NCBI GenBank assembly: GCA_016715895.1
Contig: JADJXH010000004.1
Location: 1,178,001-1,242,000 of the forward strand
Reading direction: 5' to 3'
DNA from: Flavobacteriales bacterium
GTDB taxonomy: Bacteria > Bacteroidota > Bacteroidia > Flavobacteriales_F > PHOS-HE28
DNA: 64,000 nt
The position numbers were made by a program, and so were the translations under genes. The notes under the pieces were generated by a model. It made no database searches, was not told the origin of the DNA, and worked only from the letters and a program-made list of their open reading frames with translations. This document shows positions 15,864 to 24,545 of the stretch, one piece after another. The first letter of the stretch is position 1. The number at the start of each line of letters is the position of its first letter.

Positions 15864-17729
15864 TCAATCGAGCACGAACTCCTCCTTCCAGTTGTCCGTG
15901 CGCTGCCAGGCGGGCTGCTCGGGCTTCAGGAAGAGGTGGTCGCCCACCACCAGGGCGTCCATCTCGGTGCGCATGAAGCAGCGGTAGGCGTCCTCCGGCG
16001 TGCACACGATCGGTTCGCCGCGCACATTGAAGCTGGTGTTGACCAGCACGCCCACGCCGGTGCGGGCCTTGAAGGCGCTGATGAGGGCGTGGAAGCGCGG
16101 GTTGGTTTCGCGGTGCACGGTCTGCACGCGCGCGCTGAAGTCCACGTGGGTGATGGCCGGCAGGCTGGAGCGTTCGTGGTAGAGCTTCTCGCGGATGCCG
16201 AACTGGGGATAGTCCGCCGGCAGCGGCTTCCGCAGGTCGTGCTGCACGGGCCGCACGAGCAGCATGTATGGCGAGCGGGTGTGGATGTCGAAGTAGCGGG
16301 GGGCGTCCTCGGCGAGCACGGCGGGGGCGAAGGGGCGGAAGCTCTCGCGGTACTTGATCTTGAGGTTGAGCTTCTTCTGCATCTCGGTGTCGCGCGGATC
16401 GCCCAGGATGCTGCGGGCGCCAAGGGCGCGCGGACCGAACTCCATGCGGCCGTTCACCCAGCCCACCACCTTGCCCTCGGCCAGCAGGGCGGCGGTGCGT
16501 TCCACCAGTTGCTGTGGGTCGTCGAAGCGGTGGAAGGGGGCGCCGTAGCGGCGCGCGGTGCGCTCCACGTCCTGCGTGGTGATGGCCGGGCCGAGGTAGC
16601 CCCCGCGCATGGCATCGGGCTGCTCGGCAGTGTCCCGCGCGGCGCCGTGGTGGATGTGGTGCGCGGCATACGCGGCGCCCAGGGCCCCGCCGGCATCCCC
16701 TGCGGCGGGCTGGATGAAGAGGTCCTTGAACAGGCCGCTCTCCAGCAGCTTGCCGTTGGCCACGCAGTTCAGGGCCACGCCACCGGCCAGGCAGAGGTGG
16801 TCGCTGCCGGTGAGCCGTTTCGCTTCGCGGGCCATGCGCAGCACCGCCTCCTCGGTCACCTGCTGGATGGCCAGGGCCAGGTCGCAATGGTGCTGGGCCA
16901 GCTCGTCCTTCTCGGGCTCGCGGCGGGGGAAGCCGAACAGCTTGGCCCACGCTGCATCATCGGCCATGCGCAGGCCGGTGGCGTAGTCGAAATAGCGCTG
17001 GTCGAGCCAGATCGATCCGTCGTCGTGCAGGCGGACCAGCTCCTTGAGGATCACCTCACGGTAGCGGTCCACCTCGGCCGATCCGGCACGGCCGTAAGGT
17101 GCCAGGCCCATCAGCTTGTACTCGCCGCTGTTCACGCGGAAGCCGCAGAAGTAGGTGAACGCCGAGTACAGCAGGCCCAGGCTGTGCGGGAAGCGCAGCT
17201 CGCGCAGGATGGTCATGTCCTTGCCCTTGCCGTGGCAGATGCTCGCGGTGGCCCATTCGCCCACGCCGTCGATGGTGAGCACGGCGGCATCGGTGTAGGG
17301 CGAGGCGTAGTAGGCGCTTGCGGCGTGGCTCAGATGGTGTTCGGGGAAGAGCAGCTTGCGCATCACGGCCCCGGGGTCACCGAAGGCCTTCAGTTCGTCG
17401 CGGATGAGCTTCTTCAGGAAGAGCTTCTCCTTCATCCACACGGGCATGCTCATCAGGAAGGAGCGGATGCCCTTGGGGGCGAAGCCGTAGTAGGTCTCCA
17501 GCAGGCGCTCGAACTTCAGCAGGGGCTTGTCATAGAAGGCGATGGCGTCCAGGTCCTCCAGGCGAACGCCGGCCTCGTCCAGACAGTAGCGCACGGCGTG
17601 GGTGGGGAAGCCGGGGTCGTGCTTCTTGCGGGTGAAGCGTTCCTCCTGGGCGGCGGCGATGATGCGGCCGTCCTGCAGCAGGGCGGCGGCGCTGTCGTGG
17701 TAGAAGGCGGAGATGCCGAGGATCCTCAT
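15864..17729 (-). CDS. Carbamoyltransferase, NodU/CmcH/SxtI type
   Basis: Expected to transfer a carbamoyl group from carbamoyl phosphate to a hydroxyl of a sugar or small molecule. 621 residues, normal for the family. Seen: an N-terminal Kae1/YrdC-related metal site (HHLSH at 131-135), DGVGEWAT after it, GGVALNCVANGKLLESG in the second half, and the C-terminal FGPRALGARSILGDPRD and NTSFNVRGEPIV motifs. First gene of the cassette with SGNH hydrolase, DUF5989-like and SxtJ-like genes. A TACCTTGG box ends 10 nt before the start. The acceptor is unknown; a cell-surface glycan is a reasonable guess given the location near waaA and the polysaccharide locus. Confidence 0.92.
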   Translation of the reverse strand: MRILGISAFYHDSAAALLQDGRIIAAAQEERFTRKKHDPGFPTHAVRYCLDEAGVRLEDLDAIAFYDKPLLKFERLLETYYGFAPKGIRSFLMSMPVWMKEKLFLKKLIRDELKAFGDPGAVMRKLLFPEHHLSHAASAYYASPYTDAAVLTIDGVGEWATASICHGKGKDMTILRELRFPHSLGLLYSAFTYFCGFRVNSGEYKLMGLAPYGRAGSAEVDRYREVILKELVRLHDDGSIWLDQRYFDYATGLRMADDAAWAKLFGFPRREPEKDELAQHHCDLALAIQQVTEEAVLRMAREAKRLTGSDHLCLAGGVALNCVANGKLLESGLFKDLFIQPAAGDAGGALGAAYAAHHIHHGAARDTAEQPDAMRGGYLGPAITTQDVERTARRYGAPFHRFDDPQQLVERTAALLAEGKVVGWVNGRMEFGPRALGARSILGDPRDTEMQKKLNLKIKYRESFRPFAPAVLAEDAPRYFDIHTRSPYMLLVRPVQHDLRKPLPADYPQFGIREKLYHERSSLPAITHVDFSARVQTVHRETNPRFHALISAFKARTGVGVLVNTSFNVRGEPIVCTPEDAYRCFMRTEMDALVVGDHLFLKPEQPAWQRTDNWKEEFVLD

Positions 17730-17801
17730 GATGGGGGCGCCAAGGTAGCGGGGCCGGGGGAAGACGAAAGGTCGGCCCGAACGCTGCCTCCGGCGCCGCG
17801 C

Positions 17802-18803
17802 TCAGGGTCGGAGCACCCGGAGCATGTGCGGTGCGGCGTTCGGCGCCTGCACGTGCAGGACGTATACGCCCGCCGGCCGGTCGCTGAGGTCCACCACACC
17901 GCCTGCGTGGTGGTGCGCCTGAAGCTCGCGCCCTTGGGCATCGTGGACCGAAAGCGCCTTCGTCCCGGGCGGATCGAGCTGGTAGAGGCCATCGGTGCCC
18001 AGCGTGCGAAGGCTCGGGGCCGAAGCCGCTTCGGGGTCGGAGATGGCCGTGGGCACCTGGCCCACGCAAAGGGTCATGTCCCGCGTGACCTGGCCCACGA
18101 GCTGTCCGTTCCGCCATTCCGAGCACCGGATGCTCACGTTGTACCGGCCGATCAGCTGTGGATGATCCCACAACAGGGTGCCGGTGAGGGGGTCGACCCA
18201 GAACAACGGAGTGCCGGGCGAGACCTGGTCCGCCATGACGTAGCCGGGGATCCCCGTGCATCCGTTCCCCAGGGGCTCCACGAGCTCGAAGGACAAGCTG
18301 TCGCCGTCGGCGTCCAGGGCTTCAAGGGCGTGCACCAAGGTGCTGAAGCTGAAGCTCACTTCGTTCTGCAGGGCGGTGAAGCGAACCGAGTTGTTGCCGC
18401 CCATCGGTTCGATGACCAGCAGGGTCTGCAGGCAGAAGGGCACATCGGACGAACTCGGGATGTTCAGGATCCCGCCAGTGCGGTTGGGGTCGGTCACGGA
18501 CAGGAGATAGTTCCCCGGGCCCGAGTAGGTATGCGACCCGGAGTAGACATGGAGTTGCATGTCGCACGCCGAACTCTGCAGCGCGTTGATGCTGATCCGC
18601 GGCAGGGTGTCCACGACGCCGTCGCCCATGTCCACAGGCATTTCGGGTCTGTCCGCCGGTGAGCTTGGGTTGATGTACAGATGCAAGGTCACCGTGTATG
18701 TGGTGCTGGTCTGCGCCTCCACGTAGAGTTCGCCGCCATAGAGGTGCGTAGCGTGGCTTGCGATCGGGCCGCCGATCAGGGCGAGGAGGAGAAGTGAGCG
18801 CAT
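17802..18803 (-). CDS. Secreted protein with gliding/T9SS-type features
   Basis: 333 residues with a signal peptide (1-18, ends ASHA) followed by THLYGGELYVEAQ, which resembles the H-(I/L)-x-G-G-E-L start seen in many gliding-associated extracellular proteins. The middle contains cadherin-like text (LEALDADGDSLSFELVEPLGNGC; PLTGTLLWDHPQLIGRYNVSIRCSEWRNG). The last 70 or so residues resemble a type A sorting domain (SVHDAQGRELQ; DLSDRPAGVYVLHVQ), with a weak start. Probably exported to the surface. Its start lies 3 nt after the waaA stop, which may mean co-transcription. Confidence 0.72.
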   Translation of the reverse strand: MRSLLLLALIGGPIASHATHLYGGELYVEAQTSTTYTVTLHLYINPSSPADRPEMPVDMGDGVVDTLPRISINALQSSACDMQLHVYSGSHTYSGPGNYLLSVTDPNRTGGILNIPSSSDVPFCLQTLLVIEPMGGNNSVRFTALQNEVSFSFSTLVHALEALDADGDSLSFELVEPLGNGCTGIPGYVMADQVSPGTPLFWVDPLTGTLLWDHPQLIGRYNVSIRCSEWRNGQLVGQVTRDMTLCVGQVPTAISDPEAASAPSLRTLGTDGLYQLDPPGTKALSVHDAQGRELQAHHHAGGVVDLSDRPAGVYVLHVQAPNAAPHMLRVLRP

Positions 18804-18806
18804 GGA

Positions 18807-20081
18807 TCAGGGGGTAGAGGTGAGCGCAGTGCTGATGGGCTCCACCACACGCGCCGTGGCACCGGCCTGGTCGCGCACAAGGCGTGCGGCGGCCTCCCCG
18901 GCGGTGCGGCGGGCTTCGGGATCCGTCAGCAGGCGGTGGAGAACGGCGCGCAGTTCAGCGCTATTGCGCACGGCGAAGCCGCCACCGGCCGCGATCAGGC
19001 CATGGGCCTCGGCGAACTTGCCGTGGTGCGGACCGAAGATCACCGGCAGGCCCCAGGCGGCGGGCTCCAGCAGGCTGTGGATGCCCTCCCCGAACCCGCC
19101 GCCCACGTAGGCCACATCGCCGTGCCGGTAGAGGCGCGCCAGCAGGCCCATGCGGTCCACCAGCAGGGTGCCGGCCTCTGCGCGGCCCAGCATCGCGGCC
19201 ACGTTGCCCGTCGGCGTGCGCTCCAGCTCGCTCCAGCGCACCAGGGGCTTGGGGAACCGCGCTTCAGTGGCTTGCAGTCCAGGCACGGAGAGCTCGTGCG
19301 GAACGACCAGGCACTTCAGGGGTCGCGGCAGGTCAGCCAACGCCCGCTGCAGCTGCGACTCATCCGCGGGCCAGGTGCTGCCGCACACCAGCACCGGACC
19401 TCCGCCGCGGAAGGCGATCGCCGTGGGCAGCTCCTCGTTCGCCTCCACGATGGCGCGCACCCGGTCGAAGCGTGTGTCGCCGCTCACCGTCACGTTCCGG
19501 ATGCCGATGCCGTTCAGGAGCGCACGCGAGGCCTCATCCTGCACGAAGAGGTGGGTGAAGCCGCGCAGCATGCTTCTCCACGCCGCGCCGTACCAGCGGA
19601 AGAAGGGTTGGTCCGGGCGGAAGATGGCGCTCACTAGGAAGGTGGGCACGTGCGCCGCGTGCAGTGCGTCAAGCATGCCCGGCCAGAACTCGTACTTCAC
19701 CCACAGCGCGGCGGCGGGCCGCACGAGCGCCACCAGCCTTGCGCCGTTGGCGGCGCTGTCCACCGGCAGGTACTCCACGTGGGTGGCCAGGGGCAGGTCC
19801 TTGCGGGCCTCGTAGCCGCTGGGGCTGAAGAAGGTGACGAGGATGGGCCGTCCGGGGTGTGCGGCGTGCAGGGCTTCCAGCACGGGTCGGCCCTGCTCGA
19901 ACTCGCCCACGCTGGCGCAGTGCATCCAGATGCAGCCCTGCAGCTGCGGCGCCTTCGCGGCGAGGCGGTCCCACAGGCCGCGCCGGCCGGTCACCCAGGC
20001 GCGGGCCTTGGGATGGAAGGGCGCGGCCAGGTGCACCAGGGCCGTGTAGCACGCCGGTACCAGATGCGCCAGCGACGCCAT
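18807..20081 (-). CDS. waaA: 3-deoxy-D-manno-octulosonic acid (Kdo) transferase
   Basis: Transfers Kdo from CMP-Kdo to the lipid A precursor at the inner membrane. 424 residues. Seen: ASVGEFEQGRPVLEAL (catalytic acid region, near 56-71), LWVKYEFWPGML, FVQDEASRALL, and in the C-terminal GT-B lobe DVAYVGGGFGEGIHSLLEPA and GLPVIFGPHH. It overlaps the upstream outer-membrane gene by one base (TGATG), indicating coupled translation, and is followed after 3 nt by the T9SS-type gene. Confidence 0.95.
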   Translation of the reverse strand: MASLAHLVPACYTALVHLAAPFHPKARAWVTGRRGLWDRLAAKAPQLQGCIWMHCASVGEFEQGRPVLEALHAAHPGRPILVTFFSPSGYEARKDLPLATHVEYLPVDSAANGARLVALVRPAAALWVKYEFWPGMLDALHAAHVPTFLVSAIFRPDQPFFRWYGAAWRSMLRGFTHLFVQDEASRALLNGIGIRNVTVSGDTRFDRVRAIVEANEELPTAIAFRGGGPVLVCGSTWPADESQLQRALADLPRPLKCLVVPHELSVPGLQATEARFPKPLVRWSELERTPTGNVAAMLGRAEAGTLLVDRMGLLARLYRHGDVAYVGGGFGEGIHSLLEPAAWGLPVIFGPHHGKFAEAHGLIAAGGGFAVRNSAELRAVLHRLLTDPEARRTAGEAAARLVRDQAGATARVVEPISTALTSTP

Positions 20082-20842
20082 CAGTAGATGTAGAAGCTGT
20101 CCGCCTTGCGCCGGTAGATGGGCACGGTCCAGCCGGCGCGCAGGCCGGTGAGCACGTCGGTGCGGCGGTCGGTCTCGCGGGTGCCCGTGTCGAAGTTCAT
20201 GGCGCGCAGCGGGGTGGTGAGGCCCACGATCATCTCGAAGGCGATGTGGAAGTTGATGAAGCGGCGGTTGCCCAGGTGCTGGTAGCCGAAGGCGAAGCCG
20301 AAGGCCGGGCCGGCGGCCAGGCGGTCATAGCCCTCCAGGTAGTCGCCTTCCAGTTGGGGCACCGTGTTGTTCTGGGTCTCGATGCGGATCTTGTGGCGCA
20401 TGTAGCCGCCCATCAGTTTCAGCAGGAGGCCGCTGTTGGGATTGGGCCCCACGATGGGCATGATCTTGCCCACCACGGCCATGGCCGTGTAGCCGCGCTG
20501 GTAGGTGAAGACGGTGGCGGGCTGGCCGTTCTGGTCGAGCACCTGCCCGGCGGCGTTGCGCACACCGCTCAGCAGGCCGGGCTCCACCACCTTGTTGCCG
20601 AAGAGGAAGCCGCCGTCCACGCCCAGGAAGTAGTTGCTGCGCAGCTTCACCACCGCGCTGAGGCCCAGGTTGCTGTTGTGGCCGAAGCGGGTGGACAGCG
20701 ATCCGCCGGGCACCTGATAGCTGTAGCTCACGGTCACCGGCACCAGCACGATCGAGGAGTCGCGCACGCTGCGTTGCGCGGCCACGGGTGCCACGGCGAG
20801 CGCGAGGAGGAAGGGGAGGAGGACGCTGCGGAACGCGGTCAT
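20081..20842 (-). CDS. Putative outer-membrane barrel protein
   Basis: 253 residues with a signal peptide (1-22, ends PVAAQ) and strand-rich sequence with amphipathic segments (GLSAVVKLRSNYFLGVDGGFLFGNKVV; LLLKLMGGYMRHKIRIE; AAGPAFGFAFGYQHLGN) and a C-terminal VPIYRRKADSFYIY, suggestive of a beta-barrel. I recall similar genes of unknown function next to waaA in Bacteroidota. It may serve envelope or LPS biogenesis; that is inference from its translational coupling (TGATG) to waaA. Confidence 0.68.
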   Translation of the reverse strand: MTAFRSVLLPFLLALAVAPVAAQRSVRDSSIVLVPVTVSYSYQVPGGSLSTRFGHNSNLGLSAVVKLRSNYFLGVDGGFLFGNKVVEPGLLSGVRNAAGQVLDQNGQPATVFTYQRGYTAMAVVGKIMPIVGPNPNSGLLLKLMGGYMRHKIRIETQNNTVPQLEGDYLEGYDRLAAGPAFGFAFGYQHLGNRRFINFHIAFEMIVGLTTPLRAMNFDTGTRETDRRTDVLTGLRAGWTVPIYRRKADSFYIY

Positions 20843-20849
20843 GGACGCG

Positions 20850-20857
20850 CGAAGGTA
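20850..20857 (-). promoter_or_regulatory. -7 box upstream of the outer-membrane protein - waaA operon
   Basis: Reverse strand TACCTTCG, one mismatch to TAnnTTTG, 7 nt before the start codon at 20842. Confidence 0.45.
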
Positions 20858-20965
20858 GGGTCTTGCGCGGGGTGGCGATGTGCGGCAAGGGCCCGCCGAT
20901 CGCGGCCCGGCGGCGTGGGCCGATGGCTATCTTCGCCGCCGCGCCTCAGGCGCATCCCCGCATCC

Positions 20966-22093
20966 ATGAAGCCCATCCAGATGGTCGACCTCGTCGGCCA
21001 GTACGCCCGCATCAAGCCCGAGGTGGACGCCGCGTTCGAGCGCGTGATCGGGAGCGCCGCCTTCATCAACGGTCCGGAGGTGAAGGCGTTCGAACAGGAA
21101 CTGGCCGCCTACCTGGGCGCCAGACACGTGATCGGCTGCGCCAACGGCACCGACGCGCTGCAGATCGCCATGATGGCCCTGGACCTGAAGCCGGGTGATG
21201 AGGTGATCACCCCCTCGTTCACCTTCGTGGCCACCGTGGAGGTGGTGGCCCTGCTGGGCATCGTGCCGGTGTTCGCCGATGTGCTGCCGGACAGCTTCAA
21301 CATGGACCCCGAGGACGTGCGCCGCAAGATCACCCCGCGCACCAAGGCCATCGTGCCGGTGCACCTGTTCGGGCAGACGGCGGACATGGACGCCATCATG
21401 GCGATCGCGGCGGAGCACGACCTGTTCGTGATCGAGGACAACTGCCAGGCGGTCGGCAGCGACCACCGCTCGGCCGGGGGCGCCGTGCGCAAGAGCGGCA
21501 CCATCGGCCACATCGGCACCACCAGCTTCTTCCCCAGCAAGAACCTGGGCTGCTATGGCGATGGCGGCGCGCTGTTCACCAATGACGACGCGCTGGCCAA
21601 GAAGCTGCGGCGGGTGTGCAACCACGGCAGCGAGGTGCGCTACTACCATGAGGTGGTGGGGGTGAACAGCCGGTTGGACAGCCTGCAGGCCGCCGTGCTG
21701 CGCATCAAGCTGCGGCATCTGGACGCCTATGCCGGGGCGCGACAGGCGGCGGCGGCGCACTACGACGCGGCCTTCGCCGGGGTGCCCGGGCTCACGATCC
21801 CGGCCCGCAGCGCGTTCAGCACGCACGTGTTCCACCAGTACACGCTCCGGGTGGCCGACGGCCGTCGCGATGCCCTGCGCAAACACCTGGAGGACCGGGG
21901 GATACCGGCGATGATCTACTATCCTGTACCCTGTCACCTGCAGAATGCGTACAAGAGCCCCCGCTTCGCGGAAGGGTCGCTGCCGGTGACGGAGCGCCTC
22001 GTCCACGAAGTGCTGAGCCTGCCCATGAGCACCGAACTGGACAGCGAACAACTGGAGCACATCACCGGGGCCGTGAAGGCCTTCTTCAACTGA
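20966..22093 (+). CDS. wbpE: DegT/DnrJ/EryC1 aminotransferase, WbpE-like
   Basis: PLP aminotransferase that should convert UDP-3-keto-GlcNAcA to UDP-GlcNAc3NA. 375 residues. Seen: a QYARIKPEVDAA start, ISCANGTDALQI-type text (GCANGTDALQIAMMAL), VPVHLFGQ, and SFFPSKNLGCYGDGGA, whose Lys binds PLP; VGVNSRLDSLQAAVLRIK follows. These closely follow WbpE of Pseudomonas. The companion WbpA-, WbpB- and WbpD-like genes lie at 25.5-28.4 kb, separated by two UDP-sugar genes. I chose the ATG at 20966 (MKPIQMVDLVGQYAR), because the much longer open frame upstream overlaps the divergent gene. Confidence 0.85.
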   Translation: MKPIQMVDLVGQYARIKPEVDAAFERVIGSAAFINGPEVKAFEQELAAYLGARHVIGCANGTDALQIAMMALDLKPGDEVITPSFTFVATVEVVALLGIVPVFADVLPDSFNMDPEDVRRKITPRTKAIVPVHLFGQTADMDAIMAIAAEHDLFVIEDNCQAVGSDHRSAGGAVRKSGTIGHIGTTSFFPSKNLGCYGDGGALFTNDDALAKKLRRVCNHGSEVRYYHEVVGVNSRLDSLQAAVLRIKLRHLDAYAGARQAAAAHYDAAFAGVPGLTIPARSAFSTHVFHQYTLRVADGRRDALRKHLEDRGIPAMIYYPVPCHLQNAYKSPRFAEGSLPVTERLVHEVLSLPMSTELDSEQLEHITGAVKAFFN

Positions 22094-22129
22094 GACGACC
22101 GGGCGTCGAGCGCCCCAATCAACCGCCGA

Positions 22130-23464
22130 ATGAACATCGCAGTCGTAGGAACAGGATACGTGGGGCTGGTGACCGGCACCTGCTTCGCCGAGACCGGCAA
22201 CCACGTGGTGTGCGTGGACATCAACGAGGAGAAGGTGCGCCAGCTGAAGGCCGGCCAGGTGCCCATCTATGAGCCGCACCTCGACGTGCTCTTTGAGCGC
22301 AACATCCGGCAGGGCCGCCTACACTTCACCACCGACCTGAAGGAGGCCGTGGCCCAGGCGCAGGTGATCTTCCTGGCCCTGCCCACCCCGCCCGGCGAGG
22401 ACGGCAGCGCCGACCTGAAGTACGTGCTGGGCGTGGCCGACGACCTGGGCCGCATCATCACGGACTACAAGGTGATCGTGGACAAGAGCACCGTGCCCGT
22501 GGGCACCGCCGAGAAGGTGCACGCCGCTCTGGCGAAGAACGCCAAGGAGGAGCTGTTCGATGTGGTGAGCAACCCCGAGTTCCTGCGCGAGGGCTTCGCG
22601 GTGGACGACTTCCTGAAGCCGGACCGCGTGGTGGTGGGCACCAGCAGCGAGCGCGCCCGCAAGGTGATGGAGGACCTCTACAAGCCCTTCGTGCGCCAGG
22701 GCAACCCCATCATCTTCATGGACGAGCGCAGCGCCGAACTGACCAAGTACGCGGCCAACGCCTTCCTGGCCACCAAGATCACGTTCATGAACGAGATCGC
22801 GAACTTCTGCGAGAAGGTGGGCGCCGATGTGGACAAGGTGCGCATCGGCATCGGCACGGACACGCGCATCGGCAAGCGCTTCCTCTTCCCCGGCATCGGC
22901 TACGGCGGCAGCTGCTTCCCCAAGGATGTGCAGGCCCTGGCCCACAGCGGCGATGAGGCCGGCTACACCTTCGAGATCATCCGCAGCGTGATGGCCGTGA
23001 ACGAACGCCAGAAGACGAGTCTGGTGGACAAGGTGAAGGCGCACTACGGCGGCTCGCTCAAGGGGCGGCGCTTCGCCTTGTGGGGCCTGGCCTTCAAGCC
23101 GGACACGGACGACATCCGCGAAGCGCCGGCGCTCTACATCATCGAGGGCCTGCTCAAGGAGGGCGCCCAGGTGGCCGCCTTCGATCCGGAGGCCATGCCG
23201 AACGTACAGCGCCTGCTGGGCGAGCGCGTCACCTTCGCCGCCGACGAGTACGAGGCCCTGCAGGGCGCCGATGCCCTGCTCATCGCCACCGAGTGGGCCG
23301 AGTTCCGCACGCCCGACCTCAAGCGCGTGGGCGAGCTGCTCAAGGAGAAGCTCATCTTCGACGGCCGCAACCTCTACGACCTCGACCACATGCAGGACAA
23401 CGGCTTCACGTACGTGAGCGTGGGCCGGCAGACCGTCGGGGCGAAGAAGCCGGTGAACGCCTAG
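22130..23464 (+). CDS. ugd: UDP-glucose 6-dehydrogenase
   Basis: NAD-dependent oxidation of UDP-glucose to UDP-glucuronate. 444 residues with the start MNIAVVGTGYVGLVTGTCFA (Rossmann), PTPPGEDGSADLKYV, VSNPEFLREGFAVDDFL, and the catalytic Cys in YGGSCFPKDVQAL. It is followed after 8 nt by UDP-glucuronate decarboxylase, so the pair should make UDP-xylose. A second, diverged dehydrogenase (WbpA type) is at 27119. Confidence 0.93.
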   Translation: MNIAVVGTGYVGLVTGTCFAETGNHVVCVDINEEKVRQLKAGQVPIYEPHLDVLFERNIRQGRLHFTTDLKEAVAQAQVIFLALPTPPGEDGSADLKYVLGVADDLGRIITDYKVIVDKSTVPVGTAEKVHAALAKNAKEELFDVVSNPEFLREGFAVDDFLKPDRVVVGTSSERARKVMEDLYKPFVRQGNPIIFMDERSAELTKYAANAFLATKITFMNEIANFCEKVGADVDKVRIGIGTDTRIGKRFLFPGIGYGGSCFPKDVQALAHSGDEAGYTFEIIRSVMAVNERQKTSLVDKVKAHYGGSLKGRRFALWGLAFKPDTDDIREAPALYIIEGLLKEGAQVAAFDPEAMPNVQRLLGERVTFAADEYEALQGADALLIATEWAEFRTPDLKRVGELLKEKLIFDGRNLYDLDHMQDNGFTYVSVGRQTVGAKKPVNA

Positions 23465-23472
23465 GACCCACC

Positions 23473-24465
23473 ATGGCACGCGAACGCGTACTCATCACCG
23501 GAGCCGCAGGCTTCCTGGGCTCACACCTCTGCGACCGCTTCATCAAGGAGGGCTTCCATGTCATCGGCATGGACAACCTCATCACCGGCCGGCTCAAGAA
23601 CATCGAGCACCTCTTCAAGCTGGAGCAGTTCGAGTTCTATCACCACGACGTCTCGAAGTTCGTGCACGTGCCCGGCGAGCTGAAGTACATCCTGCACTTC
23701 GCCTCGCCCGCCTCGCCGATCGATTACCTGAAGATCCCCATCCAGACGCTGAAGGTGGGCAGCCTGGGCACTCACAACCTGCTCGGTCTGGCCAAGGCCA
23801 AGGGCGCGCGCATCCTGGTGGCCAGCACCAGCGAGGTCTACGGCGACCCGCAGGTGCACCCGCAGACCGAGGACTACTGGGGCCATGTGAACCCCATCGG
23901 TCCGCGCGGCGTGTACGATGAGGCCAAGCGCTTCCAAGAGGCCATCACCATGGCCTACCACACCTACCACGGGCTGGAGACGCGCATCGTGCGCATCTTC
24001 AATACCTACGGCCCGCGCATGCGCCTCAACGACGGCCGCGTGCTGCCCGCCTTCATCGGCCAGGCCCTGCGTGGCGAGGACCTCACCGTGTTCGGCGATG
24101 GTTCACAGACGCGCAGCTTCTGCTACGTGGACGACCTCGTCGAAGGGATCTACCGCCTGCTCCTCAGCGACTACGCCGGTCCGGTGAACGTGGGCAACCC
24201 CGGCGAGATCACCATCGCGCAGTTCGCCGAGGAGATCATCAAGCTCACGGGCACCACACAGAAAGTGGTGTACAAACCGCTGCCCAAGGACGACCCCATG
24301 CAGCGCCAGCCGGACATCACCCTGGCCCGCAAGCTGCTGGGCTGGGAGCCCAAGGTGAGCCGTGCCGAAGGGCTGAAGATCACCTACGACTACTTCAAGA
24401 GCCTCACCCCGGAGGAGCTCAACGAGAAGGAGCACTTCAGCTTCGAGGGTTACGCGCGGAAGTAG
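23473..24465 (+). CDS. UDP-glucuronate decarboxylase (UDP-xylose synthase)
   Basis: Extended short-chain dehydrogenase/reductase that converts UDP-glucuronate to UDP-xylose. 330 residues. Seen: ITGAAGFLGSHLCDRF (NAD site), ASPASPIDYLKIPIQT, TSEVYGDP and the YxxxK pair in GVYDEAKRFQEA, then RIFNTYGPRM. The ASPASP.xY.. and GxYDExKR signatures distinguish it from UDP-galactose epimerases. It lies 8 nt after ugd, its substrate supplier. Confidence 0.92.
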   Translation: MARERVLITGAAGFLGSHLCDRFIKEGFHVIGMDNLITGRLKNIEHLFKLEQFEFYHHDVSKFVHVPGELKYILHFASPASPIDYLKIPIQTLKVGSLGTHNLLGLAKAKGARILVASTSEVYGDPQVHPQTEDYWGHVNPIGPRGVYDEAKRFQEAITMAYHTYHGLETRIVRIFNTYGPRMRLNDGRVLPAFIGQALRGEDLTVFGDGSQTRSFCYVDDLVEGIYRLLLSDYAGPVNVGNPGEITIAQFAEEIIKLTGTTQKVVYKPLPKDDPMQRQPDITLARKLLGWEPKVSRAEGLKITYDYFKSLTPEELNEKEHFSFEGYARK

Positions 24466-24545
24466 TCAAGCTCCAATGCACGAGTCCCAAGCTTCAAGAC
24501 GCAACATGTTGCGTTGTAGCTTGTGACTTGAACCTTGAGCCTTGG
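24466..24545. repeat. CTTGAACCTTGAG-type palindromic repeat
   Basis: An 80-bp gap filled by short words of the CAAGCTTCAAG / CTTGAACCTTGAGCCTTG type around a perfect 16-bp palindrome, ACGCAACATGTTGCGT, at 24499-24514. AAGCT...AGCTT arms flank the palindrome. The 3' end provides the TTG start of the next gene. Confidence 0.75.

Noticed and set aside
14247..17729. A saxitoxin biosynthesis cluster
   Set aside because: Only the four widespread cassette genes are present. No sxtA-type polyketide gene, amidinotransferase or oxygenase was seen, so nothing supports toxin production.
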